Source: Alphaproteobacteria bacterium | Lineage (GTDB): Bacteria > Pseudomonadota > Alphaproteobacteria > Caulobacterales > Parvularculaceae | DNA: 64,000 bases | Reading direction: 5' to 3' | NCBI GenBank assembly: GCA_030433215.1 | Contig: JAUIMC010000004.1 | Span: 186,001-250,000 of the forward strand | Shown here: in pieces, positions 46,745 to 54,394 of the stretch | How positions within the stretch are numbered: the stretch's first letter is position 1 | Layout: every line of letters begins with the position of its first letter | The notes under the pieces: generated by a model | The model's input: only the letters and a program-made list of their open reading frames with translations | The model's database searches: none | What the model was told of the DNA's origin: nothing | Translations under genes and position numbers: made by a program

Positions 46745-47356
46745 ATGAACAAGTTCGAACAGGCCGTTTACAACTGCATGGATGCGACCGACGCGCTTTA
46801 CCAGCGCACGGAAAACCCCTTGCACAAGGCGATGCTCCTGAATTTCTGGCGGCATGTGCATCTGGAAGGCTCCGCCCAATATGACAAGATCGTCGCGAGC
46901 GACATGATGGCCGACCATCCGGTCTATCGCGTGACCTGGGGCAGCAATCCGGCCGTCATCGAAGGCAAACAGGGCGTTCTCGACTTCTATAACTCGGTCG
47001 GCGAGATCGTCCTGTGGAACTCCGACGACAAGCTCGCCGTCAGCGACGACGGCATCTTCGACGAGCTGACTTTCCACCTCATGGCGGAAGGCGCGGGTCT
47101 TCAGGCCATGGGTTATGACGCCAAAGACCCGGACAAGATCTATCACGTCTCGAGCCGTCAGGCGTTTATCTGGCCCTATGATGACAAGGCGCGGCTCGCC
47201 GGCGAGCATCTTTACGAGGACGTGACCAGCGTCAAGATCGAGGAAGTCGACCCCGCTGAAGCCATCACGCCGGCGCGCGTGCGCGAAATCCAGAAGGATT
47301 GCCTCGCCGCTCTCGACGAACGGTTCGGACCAAACTACTGGGTCTATAAGGGCTGA
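46745..47356 (+). CDS. NTF2-like superfamily protein
   Basis: 203-residue cytoplasmic protein with no signal peptide. The pattern LLNFWRHVHLEGSAQYDKIV, HPVYRVTWGSNPAVIEGKQG and VLDFYNSVGEIVLWNSDDKL fits the SnoaL/NTF2-like cone fold, with a strand-rich second half (EHLYEDVTSVKIEEVDPAEA). Members include isomerases, hydrolases and binding proteins, often in polyketide, steroid or aromatic metabolism; no activity can be assigned. A second NTF2-like protein, this one exported, follows 137 bases downstream on the same strand, so the two may have arisen as functionally linked neighbours. Confidence 0.65.
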   Translation: MNKFEQAVYNCMDATDALYQRTENPLHKAMLLNFWRHVHLEGSAQYDKIVASDMMADHPVYRVTWGSNPAVIEGKQGVLDFYNSVGEIVLWNSDDKLAVSDDGIFDELTFHLMAEGAGLQAMGYDAKDPDKIYHVSSRQAFIWPYDDKARLAGEHLYEDVTSVKIEEVDPAEAITPARVREIQKDCLAALDERFGPNYWVYKG

Positions 47357-47493
47357 CAGCCCCCCTTTCCCGTTTTTCATCCGGCGTTCACGGGACGCAA
47401 TAAGCGTCATTACGTTTCGCAACTCGACTGTGCAGCGCTTCCCGGTAGGATTGACCGATCAAAAAACCAATCCGGAACCGGGAGGACCAGGAC

Positions 47494-48063
47494 ATGACAA
47501 CGAAATTGAAGGGCGCGCTCATCGCGCTGATGGCGGGCGCGTCGGCGCTTACGATGAGTGCGGCGACAAGCACCGCCGCGGCGCGCCCGCCCAGCATCAG
47601 CCAGGATCACATGCTCGATCACTTGCAGATCCAGCAGATGATCATCGATTATTATCAGGAGCTCGGCTCCGGCGCGCATTCCGATCTCAGCGAATATTTT
47701 ACCGAGGACGCACTCTTCATCGTCAACGGCAAGCGCTATAAAGGCCGCAAGGCGATCGACGACATCTATGCCGAGCTCGGCGAAGGCGGCACCGAGCTTT
47801 ACGATGGCAAAACCCACATGCTCATGACCAATCTCAGCGTTCAATTCGAGGACGCCAACACGGCGACGGCGCGCGTCATCTGGACCGGCGTCAAGAACGA
47901 CACGCTGAAAGGCCCGCCGCGCCTCTTCGAACAGGGCCGCGAATATGACACGCTCAAGAAAATCGACGGCGTCTGGTATTTCAGCAAGCGCAACATCGTC
48001 AGCGACAGCGCCATGGCGAACCAGTATGACGACACCTATATGAAAGACCGGCCGGAACACTAA
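47494..48063 (+). CDS. Exported SnoaL/NTF2-like protein
   Basis: 189-residue protein with a Sec signal peptide (MTTKLKGALIALMAGASALT, cleavage near TSTAAA). The mature domain opens LDHLQIQQMIIDYYQELGSG and contains LSEYFTEDALFIVNGKRYKG and RKAIDDIYAELGEGG, the SnoaL-like helical opening and pocket, then FEDANTATARVIWTGVKNDT and YDTLKKIDGVWYFSKRNIVS, the terminal sheet. A good ribosome site (GGGAGGACC) precedes the ATG. Periplasmic NTF2-like proteins may bind small hydrophobic molecules; no catalytic residues can be identified with confidence. It converges on the RNA-ligase-like gene with a terminator hairpin between them. Confidence 0.78.
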   Translation: MTTKLKGALIALMAGASALTMSAATSTAAARPPSISQDHMLDHLQIQQMIIDYYQELGSGAHSDLSEYFTEDALFIVNGKRYKGRKAIDDIYAELGEGGTELYDGKTHMLMTNLSVQFEDANTATARVIWTGVKNDTLKGPPRLFEQGREYDTLKKIDGVWYFSKRNIVSDSAMANQYDDTYMKDRPEH

Positions 48064-48070
48064 GGCCAAA

Positions 48071-48100
48071 GCGTTGGCCGGGCGCGGGTCCGGCCAACGC
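48071..48100. terminator. Hairpin terminator between convergent genes
   Basis: Perfect 11-bp stem GCGTTGGCCGG / CCGGCCAACGC with an 8-base loop directly after the stop of the NTF2-like gene and just before the end of the opposing gene. No long T-run, so it may act on both strands with modest efficiency. Confidence 0.6.
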
Positions 48101-48101
48101 C

Positions 48102-48668
48102 TTACTTATCGCCGCCGCGCAACGGCCATTCGCCGAGCGGTTCGTAAAACGTCTTGCCGACATGGCTCTTGATGAGCGCGAAGCTTTTCACTTCCCAGCC
48201 TATGGGCGGGACTATGGGATAGCCTTCGGGCAAGCGGACCTGATCGTAAAGCAGGGTAACATGGGGCGTAAAACCGGAAAGCCGCCGCTGGCGCAAGCCG
48301 GCTTTTCTGAGGGATACGATCAGGCGCCGGCGAAGCTCTTTCAATTGAACAAGATCGTCATCGCTTACAAGCACTAGGGGGCTTTTGACCGCGCCCTTTC
48401 TTTCAAAGCTCTCCACCCGATTGAACTTTACCGCGAACGGTTGCGCCGTCACGTCCTGCGCCGCCCGTTTTGCTTTTTCGGTGACGCCGTTCAGGGGGCG
48501 GCCATCGGGCTCCAGACCGCACAGCGAAACATGAAAGCGGTCGGTCTTTTGCAGCCTGCCTTTTAAGCCATGATGCCTGCGCTGGCTTGCGGCGAGATCC
48601 CTGATCCGAAGCGCGGCTTTCAAGTCCGGCAGGATCGCGAAGAACAGGTTGAAGCGGTCTTCGCTCAT
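48102..48668 (-). CDS. thpR: 2'-5' RNA ligase/2H phosphoesterase family protein
   Basis: 188-residue protein of the 2H phosphoesterase superfamily, related to RNA 2',3'-cyclic phosphodiesterase ThpR. The two HxT/S motifs are present: HVSLCGL (in KTDRFHVSLCGLEPDGRPL) and HVTLLYD (in SGFTPHVTLLYDQVRLPEG). The N-terminal LFFAILPD is also typical. These enzymes open or join 2'-5' and cyclic phosphodiester bonds in RNA ends, with an uncertain in vivo role. It lies 22 bases downstream of the O-methyltransferase on the same strand. Confidence 0.88.
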   Translation of the reverse strand: MSEDRFNLFFAILPDLKAALRIRDLAASQRRHHGLKGRLQKTDRFHVSLCGLEPDGRPLNGVTEKAKRAAQDVTAQPFAVKFNRVESFERKGAVKSPLVLVSDDDLVQLKELRRRLIVSLRKAGLRQRRLSGFTPHVTLLYDQVRLPEGYPIVPPIGWEVKSFALIKSHVGKTFYEPLGEWPLRGGDK

Positions 48669-48690
48669 AATGAGCCCAATCCAAAATGGA

Positions 48691-49293
48691 TTACGAAAGC
48701 CGGGTGACCTCGAGCCCCGTGCCGACGGGAAGCAAAACGCTTTGAACGCCCGGCTTTGCGCGTACAGCTTTCCCGTAGCGCTCGACGCTCTCGCCGCCGG
48801 GATAGATCATGTTGTCCGCGACAATAATCGCGCCCGGATTGAGCTTCGGAAAGAACGCTTCGAGACAGGGCGTATACATATCCTTCCAGAGATCGAGCAG
48901 CACGAAATCAACGCCCGGAGAAAGCGCGCCGATGAGCTCCTCGGCGTCACCCACCTGAAACTCGATATAGTCCGCAAGCCCCGCTTTTTCGGCCATCTCT
49001 TTCGCGTGCGCAGATTTCGCCGGGTCGATCTCGAGGGTCGTGACGCGCCCGCTGGCGGCGCGCGCCGCCTCGGCGAGCCAGACGCCGGAATAGCCGAAAG
49101 ACGTGCCGATCTCTAGAATATGCGGCGCGTCCATGCTGCGCGCGATCAGATTGATAAACGGCCCCGTGTCCGGCCCCACAGACAGCATATGCCGGTCATG
49201 AAACTCGGCGCTGTTCTTGCCTTCGCGCTCCTTGCGCTCGCGCTGCATGCGCGTGTGATACGCCGCGAGAACAGCTTCCACCTTGTCATCCAT
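48691..49293 (-). CDS. O-methyltransferase (class I SAM-dependent)
   Basis: 200-residue methyltransferase of the catechol-O-methyltransferase-like MTF3 family. The SAM site is APHILEIGTSFGYSGVWLAE with the acidic residue in VTTLEIDPAKSAHAK. The metal-type segment is VDFVLLDLWKDMYTPCLEAF, then IIVADNMIYPGGESV, matching the D...DN pattern of cation-dependent members. ATG at 49293 has GGAG seven bases upstream; an in-frame ATG five codons earlier overlaps that site. The substrate is unknown. It lies 22 bases upstream of the 2H phosphoesterase gene on the same strand. Confidence 0.88.
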   Translation of the reverse strand: MDDKVEAVLAAYHTRMQRERKEREGKNSAEFHDRHMLSVGPDTGPFINLIARSMDAPHILEIGTSFGYSGVWLAEAARAASGRVTTLEIDPAKSAHAKEMAEKAGLADYIEFQVGDAEELIGALSPGVDFVLLDLWKDMYTPCLEAFFPKLNPGAIIVADNMIYPGGESVERYGKAVRAKPGVQSVLLPVGTGLEVTRLS

Positions 49294-49398
49294 GAGCTTA
49301 CTCCTCATTTGGCGCGCCTCATGTTTGCCTGTCGCACGCGCATTTGTTAGTCGTCTCTTCCGGGATAAATATGTACTCTCTTGGGGCCGAAAGAGAAA

Positions 49399-49698
49399 AT
49401 GGGATCAATGCTCAAAGCCGGTATCAAGAAAATCGCCTGGGCTGTCGGAATCGCCTTGATGGCGATTCTGGCGGTTTTTGTATTCAGCGTGTGGGGCTTG
49501 GTCGGATCGCTGGCGCTGCTCGCTGTCTGGCTGCTCCTCTATATAGGCTCCATGTTTGTCATGCGGCGCAACCAGCAAAAGCTCAGAAATATGTTTGCGA
49601 AAATGAGCGAGGAACAGCGCCAGGCGACGCTCGCCGCCTTGAGCGAAAGCGATCGCGCCGAAGTTCTTGAAGCGCTCAAGACGAGAGAGCGAAGCTAA
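49399..49698 (+). CDS. Small membrane protein of unknown function
   Basis: 99-residue protein with two adjacent hydrophobic helices (IAWAVGIALMAILAVFVFSV and WGLVGSLALLAVWLLLYIGS) and a polar helical tail rich in Gln, Glu and Arg (MSEEQRQATLAALSESDRAE). The upstream in-frame TTG at 49381 is a poorer start than the ATG at 49399, and an ATG at 49408 is also possible. I do not recognise the family. It ends two bases from the convergent guaA stop. Confidence 0.6.
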   Translation: MGSMLKAGIKKIAWAVGIALMAILAVFVFSVWGLVGSLALLAVWLLLYIGSMFVMRRNQQKLRNMFAKMSEEQRQATLAALSESDRAEVLEALKTRERS

Positions 49699-49700
49699 CC

Positions 49701-51278
49701 CTACTCCCACTCAATCGTGCCGGGCGGCTTCGAGGTCACGTCATAGACGACGCGGTTGACGCCGCGGACTTCGTTGATGATGCGCGTGGCGCAAGCCCCG
49801 AGAAAGTCGTGCGGGAACGGGTAATAATCCGCGGTCATGCCGTCGGTCGAGGTGACAGCGCGCAGCGCCAGCACATGATCGTAGGTGCGCTCGTCGCCCA
49901 TGACGCCGACCGTCCGTACAGGGAGCAAGACGGCGAAAGCTTGCCAGATGGCGTCGTAAAGGCCGGCCTTGCGGATCTCGTCGAGATAGATCGCGTCGGC
50001 CTTGCGCAGGATGTCTGCCTTCTCTTTCGTGACTTCGCCCGGAATGCGGATCGCAAGGCCCGGCCCCGGGAAGGGATGGCGCCCGACGAAATGCTCGGGC
50101 AGCCCCAGCTCCTGGCCGAGCGCGCGCACTTCGTCCTTGAAAAGCTCGCGCAAGGGCTCGACCAGTTTCAAATTCATGCGCTCGGGAAGCCCGCCCACAT
50201 TGTGGTGCGACTTGATCGTCACCGAAGGCCCGCCGTCGAAGGAAACGCTTTCGATGACGTCCGGGTAGAGCGTCCCCTGCGCCAGGAAAGACGCGTTCTC
50301 GATCTGCGAGGCTTCCTTGTCGAAGACATCGATAAAGAGCGAGCCGATGATCTTGCGCTTTTTCTCCGGATCGTCGACGCCGGCGAGCTTGCCGAGGAAC
50401 AAATCCTCCGCCTCCACATGGATCAGCGGAATGTTGTAGCTGTCGCGGAAGAGGCGCACGACCTCCTCGCCCTCGCCGGCGCGCATCAACCCCGTGTCGA
50501 CAAAGACGCAAGTCAGCTGCTCGCCGATGGCCTCGTGGATCAGCACCGCCGCAACGGAGGAATCGACGCCGCCCGACAGCCCGCAGATGACGCGCGCGTC
50601 GCCCACCTGCTCGCGGATCTTGGCGATCGCTTCGTCGCGGAAGGCGGCCATGGTCCAGTCGCCGGAAAGCCCGGCGATCTTGTGCGTGAAGTTCTTCAGG
50701 AGCTTCGCCCCGTCCGGCGTGTGCATCACCTCCGGGTGAAACTGTACGGCGTAGATGTTGCGCGTCTCGTCAGCGATGGCGGCAAAGGGCGCGCCGTCGG
50801 ATTTGGCGATGATCTCGAACCCGTCTGGAATGGCGTTGACGCGGTCGCCATGGCTCATCCACACCTGATGGCGCGAGCCCGGCTCCCACACGCCTTCGAA
50901 AAGGCGGCTCGCCTTCACGACATCGACCATGGCGCGGCCGAATTCGCGATGGTCGGAGCTTTCCACATCGCCGCCGAGCTGGGCGCAGATCATCTGTTCG
51001 CCGTAACAGATGCCAAGCACCGGCACGTCCTGTTCGTAAATCGCCGGGTCCGCCTTGGGGCTCGTGTCGATCTTGACGCTGGCCGGCCCGCCGGAAAGGA
51101 CGATGGCGCGCGGGGAGAAGTCTTGAAGGAAGCCCTTGTCGACGCGGTTGAAGGGGTGGATTTCGCAATAAACCCCGTTCTCGCGAAGGCGGCGGGCGAT
51201 GAGCTGCGTCACCTGGCTGCCGAAATCGACAATCAGGACGCGGTCGTGCACTTGGGCGTGGTGAGAATCGAGCTGCAT
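49701..51278 (-). CDS. guaA: GMP synthase (glutamine-hydrolysing)
   Basis: 525-residue enzyme that aminates XMP to GMP. The N-terminal class I glutaminase domain has [18 protein letters not shown], the nucleophile in [20 protein letters not shown], and the His/Glu of [13 protein letters not shown]. The ATP-pyrophosphatase domain has the P-loop [20 protein letters not shown], and the C-terminal dimerisation domain ends [16 protein letters not shown]. The length matches the family. A 537-base repeat-rich spacer lies upstream. Confidence 0.99.
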   Translation of the reverse strand: MQLDSHHAQVHDRVLIVDFGSQVTQLIARRLRENGVYCEIHPFNRVDKGFLQDFSPRAIVLSGGPASVKIDTSPKADPAIYEQDVPVLGICYGEQMICAQLGGDVESSDHREFGRAMVDVVKASRLFEGVWEPGSRHQVWMSHGDRVNAIPDGFEIIAKSDGAPFAAIADETRNIYAVQFHPEVMHTPDGAKLLKNFTHKIAGLSGDWTMAAFRDEAIAKIREQVGDARVICGLSGGVDSSVAAVLIHEAIGEQLTCVFVDTGLMRAGEGEEVVRLFRDSYNIPLIHVEAEDLFLGKLAGVDDPEKKRKIIGSLFIDVFDKEASQIENASFLAQGTLYPDVIESVSFDGGPSVTIKSHHNVGGLPERMNLKLVEPLRELFKDEVRALGQELGLPEHFVGRHPFPGPGLAIRIPGEVTKEKADILRKADAIYLDEIRKAGLYDAIWQAFAVLLPVRTVGVMGDERTYDHVLALRAVTSTDGMTADYYPFPHDFLGACATRIINEVRGVNRVVYDVTSKPPGTIEWE

Positions 51279-51380
51279 GTTGAGCCTTTAGCCGACTCGC
51301 GCCCGCGCGTCACGCCCCGATTTCGCACATGCGAGCAGGTGCCTGCGCCGCCGCCCGGACGCCCGTTCCCACATGCCGGC

Positions 51381-51484
51381 CCCGTGAAACAATTTGTCGT
51401 CATTCAATCGCGCGGCTCGTTTCATTGGCTTATTTCCTGGGTTTCAGCGGAGTTTGGCGCCTTTTACGTAGAATGTTTCACGGG
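51381..51484 (-). repeat. MITE-like element with parS half-site ends, copy B
   Basis: Inverted copy of the element at 42937-43041, 104 bases, with the same ends CCCGTGAAACA and TGTTTCACGGG. Reverse-complemented, its first 55 bases agree with copy A at most positions and its last 15 bases are identical. It encodes nothing. It begins about 100 bases upstream of the guaA start. Confidence 0.65.
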
Positions 51485-51532
51485 GGCTCAGGCGCAGGCT
51501 CAGTCACGTCTCCGGCCTCTCCGTCAGCGATA

Positions 51533-51603
51533 CGCCACGATTTAATCGTGGCGTCCAGCCATGACAAAAACTCGGAACTGGCCCCCACGCTTAAAGCGTG
51601 GGG
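51533..51603. repeat. Facing pair of REP-like 8-5-8 palindromes
   Basis: Unit 1 (51533-51553) is CGCCACGA-N5-TCGTGGCG followed by TCCAG. Unit 2 (51583-51603) is CCCCACGC-N5-GCGTGGGG preceded by CTGG. The CCAG and CTGG tails face each other across about 20 bases. Confidence 0.8.
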
Positions 51604-51652
51604 AATCGGCGCGGATAAGCCAGATACGCCATATCCTAACCCCGCCGCCGGA

Positions 51653-51724
51653 GGCGGGGACGAAATTTCATATATGAAATTTTATCCCCGGGCGCCGGTC
51701 TGGCCTTATCATGGCGCCCGCCGC
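51653..51724 (-). repeat. Dispersed repeat with 34-bp palindrome, copy B
   Basis: Inverted copy of 42808-42880. The palindrome core is at 51656-51689, with the same outer GGGG/CCCC, the same two imperfect pairs and the perfect inner ten-base arms. The flank GGCGCCGG...GGCGCCCGCC is shared too. Together with the MITE-like and REP units it fills the 51279-51815 spacer, in which I find no gene. Confidence 0.8.
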
Positions 51725-51750
51725 CACCCCCATCCCCGGCTTCGCCGGGA

Positions 51751-51772
51751 CTTCCCCCGCAAGCGGGGGAAG
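51751..51772. repeat. Short perfect palindrome shared with the accB-accC spacer
   Basis: 22-base perfect palindrome, arms CTTCCCCCGCA and its complement, found again at 57365-57386. It follows a smaller CCCCGGC/GCCGGG hairpin at 51734-51750. Confidence 0.75.
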
Positions 51773-51815
51773 AGGGACAAGCCGTGATGACGCGGGAAAA
51801 TGGAGGCCAGCGCGT

Positions 51816-52604
51816 TTAGCTGCGCATGATCCCGAGAAGGCCGCCATCGACGGCGAGCGACTGCGCGTTGATATAGGCCGCGGCGTCGGAGAGCAGGAAG
51901 GCGGCGAGCCAGCCAGCCTCTTCGGGTTTGCCGATCCGCCGTTGCGGGACCATGGCGTCGAGAATCTCCAGCGTCTTGTCCATATCGCCGCCGGCGACAT
52001 GCTCCGCCAGCGGCTCAAGGAGCGGCGTATTGATGACGCCCGGCAGGAGACAGTTGACGCGGATATTGAGTTTCGCAACTTCCGAGGCCGCCGCGCGCAC
52101 AAGCCCGACAATGGCGTGTTTCGACATCACATAAGCGGGGGTCATCGGCGCCCCGCGCTCCGACGCGATGGAGCCGGTGCACACGATCGAGCCCGAGCCC
52201 TGTTCGATCATCCCCGGCAGGACACGCTGAATGAGAATGAACATCGACTTCAGATTGACGTTCATGACCTCGTCATAGGCCTCGAGCGGATAATCCTGGA
52301 TCGGCGCGGCAAGCCCCGAGATGCCGGCATTCGCAAAGACGCCGTCGACGCCGCCCCAGAGCGATTTCGCCTTGTCGACCAGCGCGAGGATATCGTCTTC
52401 CTTACCCATATCGGCGGCGAGGTAATGGCCCTCCCCGCCGGCCTTGGTGACGCTTTCCGCGACTTTCTTCAGCTTGTCTTCGGACCGCGCGGCGACCAGC
52501 ACTTTCGCGCCGAGGGAGCCCATGATTTCCGCCGCCGCCGCGCCGATGCCGGTCGAAGCGCCAGTGACGATGATGCGTTTGTCTTTCAGGGAGAGCGCGC
52601 TCAT
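51816..52604 (-). CDS. Short-chain dehydrogenase/reductase
   Basis: 262-residue NAD(P)-dependent oxidoreductase. The cofactor motif is VTGASTGIGAAAAEIMGSLG, the structural NAG is in GVFANAGISG, and the catalytic Ser-Tyr-Lys is in GSIASERGAPMTPAYVMSKH. The adenine-site Asp lies in LAADMGKEDD. It is the last gene of the eight-gene carboxylation operon and its ATG overlaps the stop of the amidohydrolase gene by four bases, so it is probably made with it. It would oxidise an alcohol or reduce a ketone of the pathway intermediate; the substrate is unknown. Confidence 0.92.
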   Translation of the reverse strand: MSALSLKDKRIIVTGASTGIGAAAAEIMGSLGAKVLVAARSEDKLKKVAESVTKAGGEGHYLAADMGKEDDILALVDKAKSLWGGVDGVFANAGISGLAAPIQDYPLEAYDEVMNVNLKSMFILIQRVLPGMIEQGSGSIVCTGSIASERGAPMTPAYVMSKHAIVGLVRAAASEVAKLNIRVNCLLPGVINTPLLEPLAEHVAGGDMDKTLEILDAMVPQRRIGKPEEAGWLAAFLLSDAAAYINAQSLAVDGGLLGIMRS

Positions 52605-53470
52605 CTCAGCCCCAGGAGTTTCGCCGCGTTCTCCTTCATGATCAACGGCATCACTTCATCGCGGAAGCCGGCGGTCTTCGCCGCCTCCATCCACTTGTCC
52701 GGTTTGATCAGCGGGAAGTCGGAGCCGAACAGCATCTTGTGCTTCAGCCGCGAATTGGCGTCGGCGATCACCTGTTTCGGGAAATATTTCGGCGACCAGC
52801 CGGAAAGGTCGATGTAAACATTCTCCTTATGGAGCGCCATGGACAGCGATTCATCCGTCCACGGCCATGACGGGTGGGCGAGAATGATCTTCATGTCGGG
52901 GAAGTCCACCGCGACATCGTCCACCATCATGGGCTGGCCGTATTTCAACCGGATGCCGCCGCCGCCCTTCATGCCCGTGCCCATGCCCGAATGGCCCGTA
53001 TGGAAAATGGCGGGCAGGCCGTATTCGGCGATCACTTCATAGATCGGCCAGGCCATGGGGTCGTTGGGGTGGAAGTTCTGGATCGGCGGGTGGAACTTGA
53101 AGCCCTTGACGCCGTAATCCTCGATCATGCGCCGCGCCTCGATGGCGCCGAATTTCGACTTGTGCGGATCGATGGAGGCGAAGGCCATCATGATGTCGCT
53201 GTTGTCGGCGGCGAACTGCGCCACTTCCTCGTTGCGGATGCGTTTGATGCCGGTGCCGGCCTCCATGTCGACGGTGAACATCACGAAGGCGATGTTCTTT
53301 TCGCGGTAATAGTCAATCGTCTCGGGGATCGTCGGGCGCTGGCGGTCGGCCTTGAAGTAAACGCTCGCCGCATCGAGGAACTTGCCCATGATCGGGTCTT
53401 CCGGGTCGTTGCACGACACCTCCGCATGGGTGTGAATGTCGATGGCCTGAACTTTATCTACGTCGATCAT
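52601..53470 (-). CDS. Amidohydrolase-2 family protein (ACMSD/decarboxylase-like)
   Basis: 289-residue metal-dependent TIM-barrel enzyme. The first metal pair is DIHTHAEV, further ligands are likely in IFHTGHSGMGTG and IILAHPSWPW, and the closing Asp is in MLFGSDFPLIKPDKW. This layout matches the amidohydrolase-2 group, which includes 2-amino-3-carboxymuconate semialdehyde decarboxylase, gamma-resorcylate decarboxylase and lactone or C-C hydrolases. In an operon that also encodes a carboxylase, a non-oxidative decarboxylase or a C-C bond hydrolase is a reasonable guess. It overlaps the SDR gene by ATGA. Confidence 0.9.
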   Translation of the reverse strand: MIDVDKVQAIDIHTHAEVSCNDPEDPIMGKFLDAASVYFKADRQRPTIPETIDYYREKNIAFVMFTVDMEAGTGIKRIRNEEVAQFAADNSDIMMAFASIDPHKSKFGAIEARRMIEDYGVKGFKFHPPIQNFHPNDPMAWPIYEVIAEYGLPAIFHTGHSGMGTGMKGGGGIRLKYGQPMMVDDVAVDFPDMKIILAHPSWPWTDESLSMALHKENVYIDLSGWSPKYFPKQVIADANSRLKHKMLFGSDFPLIKPDKWMEAAKTAGFRDEVMPLIMKENAAKLLGLR

Positions 53471-53542
53471 GAGAAATCCTTTCCGCGCGGGGTCCTTTCT
53501 AGGACAAACCGGCGGGTCAGGGACAGCCTATCGTGCAGACTT

Positions 53543-54394
53543 TCACGCCCCTTCGCGAAGGAGCTCATAGAGCTTGTCGACGCCGGAAAGCAGGAGTTCG
53601 GGCAGTTCCTGCGGGTCCTCGCGGTCCTTGAAGTCGTCCGCGCCGTAAATCCCGGTGGTCACCGCCACCGAATAGGCGCCGCCCATATTGGCCATTTTCG
53701 GCTCAAGCTGGGGATCGTCGCCGACGACGACGATTTTCGCGTCGGGGGCGAGCCCCATGCGCGCTTTCGCGACGGCGAGCGCATCGACAGACGGCTTGCC
53801 GAGGACATGCGCCGACACGCCGGTCAGCGCCTTCAGCATGGCGTTGATCGCAAAGCTCGTCCCGATGCCGCGCTTGTCGGCGCCAGCGGCCGCGAAGAAC
53901 GGGACGTCCGAAGCGGTCGTCAACGGCGCGCCCGCCCAGATGGCGTGGGTCGCGGCCTCGAGATCGGGAAAGGTGAACTCGCGGAACCAGCCCACATAGA
54001 TCGCATCGTAAGGCCCGCCGTCGCCGGGCGACTCGATGGTTTCAAGGCCGAGATCGGCGAGCGGCTTCCACACCGGCTCCTTGCCGAGCACCAGAATGCG
54101 CTTGGCGCCTTTGTCCTTCAGATAATGCGCCGCGGCGGTCGAGGGCGTCATGAACTCCTCGTCGCGCACGTCGAGCCCGGTCTCGCGCATGGCGTTGGCG
54201 TACCATTCGGGCGTGCGCGCCGTGCCGTTGGTGAAAAGCTGATAGGGAACGCCGCGTTCGCGCAGGAGCGCCAGCGTTTCAACGGCGCCCGGCAGCGCCT
54301 TCTGGCCGGCGCTCGTCTTGTCGCCGAGGACCAGCGTTCCGTCCATGTCGAAGACAAAGCCTTCGGCTTCTTTCAGTTTCTGTACCGGCGTCAT
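53543..54394 (-). CDS. HAD-superfamily class IIA hydrolase
   Basis: 283-residue phosphatase of the HAD class IIA (NagD-like) group. Motif I is FVFDMDGTLVLGDK, motif II lies in YQLFTNGTARTPEWYANAM, the class IIA cap follows, and the final motif is KIVVVGDDPQLEPKMANMGG. The nucleophile Asp and acid-base Asp are both in DMDGT. Its start overlaps the carboxyltransferase stop by four bases. In this operon it could remove a phosphate from an intermediate made by the dikinase-like pair, or correct side products; neither is proven. Confidence 0.9.
   Translation of the reverse strand: MTPVQKLKEAEGFVFDMDGTLVLGDKTSAGQKALPGAVETLALLRERGVPYQLFTNGTARTPEWYANAMRETGLDVRDEEFMTPSTAAAHYLKDKGAKRILVLGKEPVWKPLADLGLETIESPGDGGPYDAIYVGWFREFTFPDLEAATHAIWAGAPLTTASDVPFFAAAGADKRGIGTSFAINAMLKALTGVSAHVLGKPSVDALAVAKARMGLAPDAKIVVVGDDPQLEPKMANMGGAYSVAVTTGIYGADDFKDREDPQELPELLLSGVDKLYELLREGA

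Noticed and set aside
49809-51545. Long plus-strand open frame (578 codons) opposite guaA
   Set aside because: Antisense to a complete guaA; composition is that of a shadow frame.
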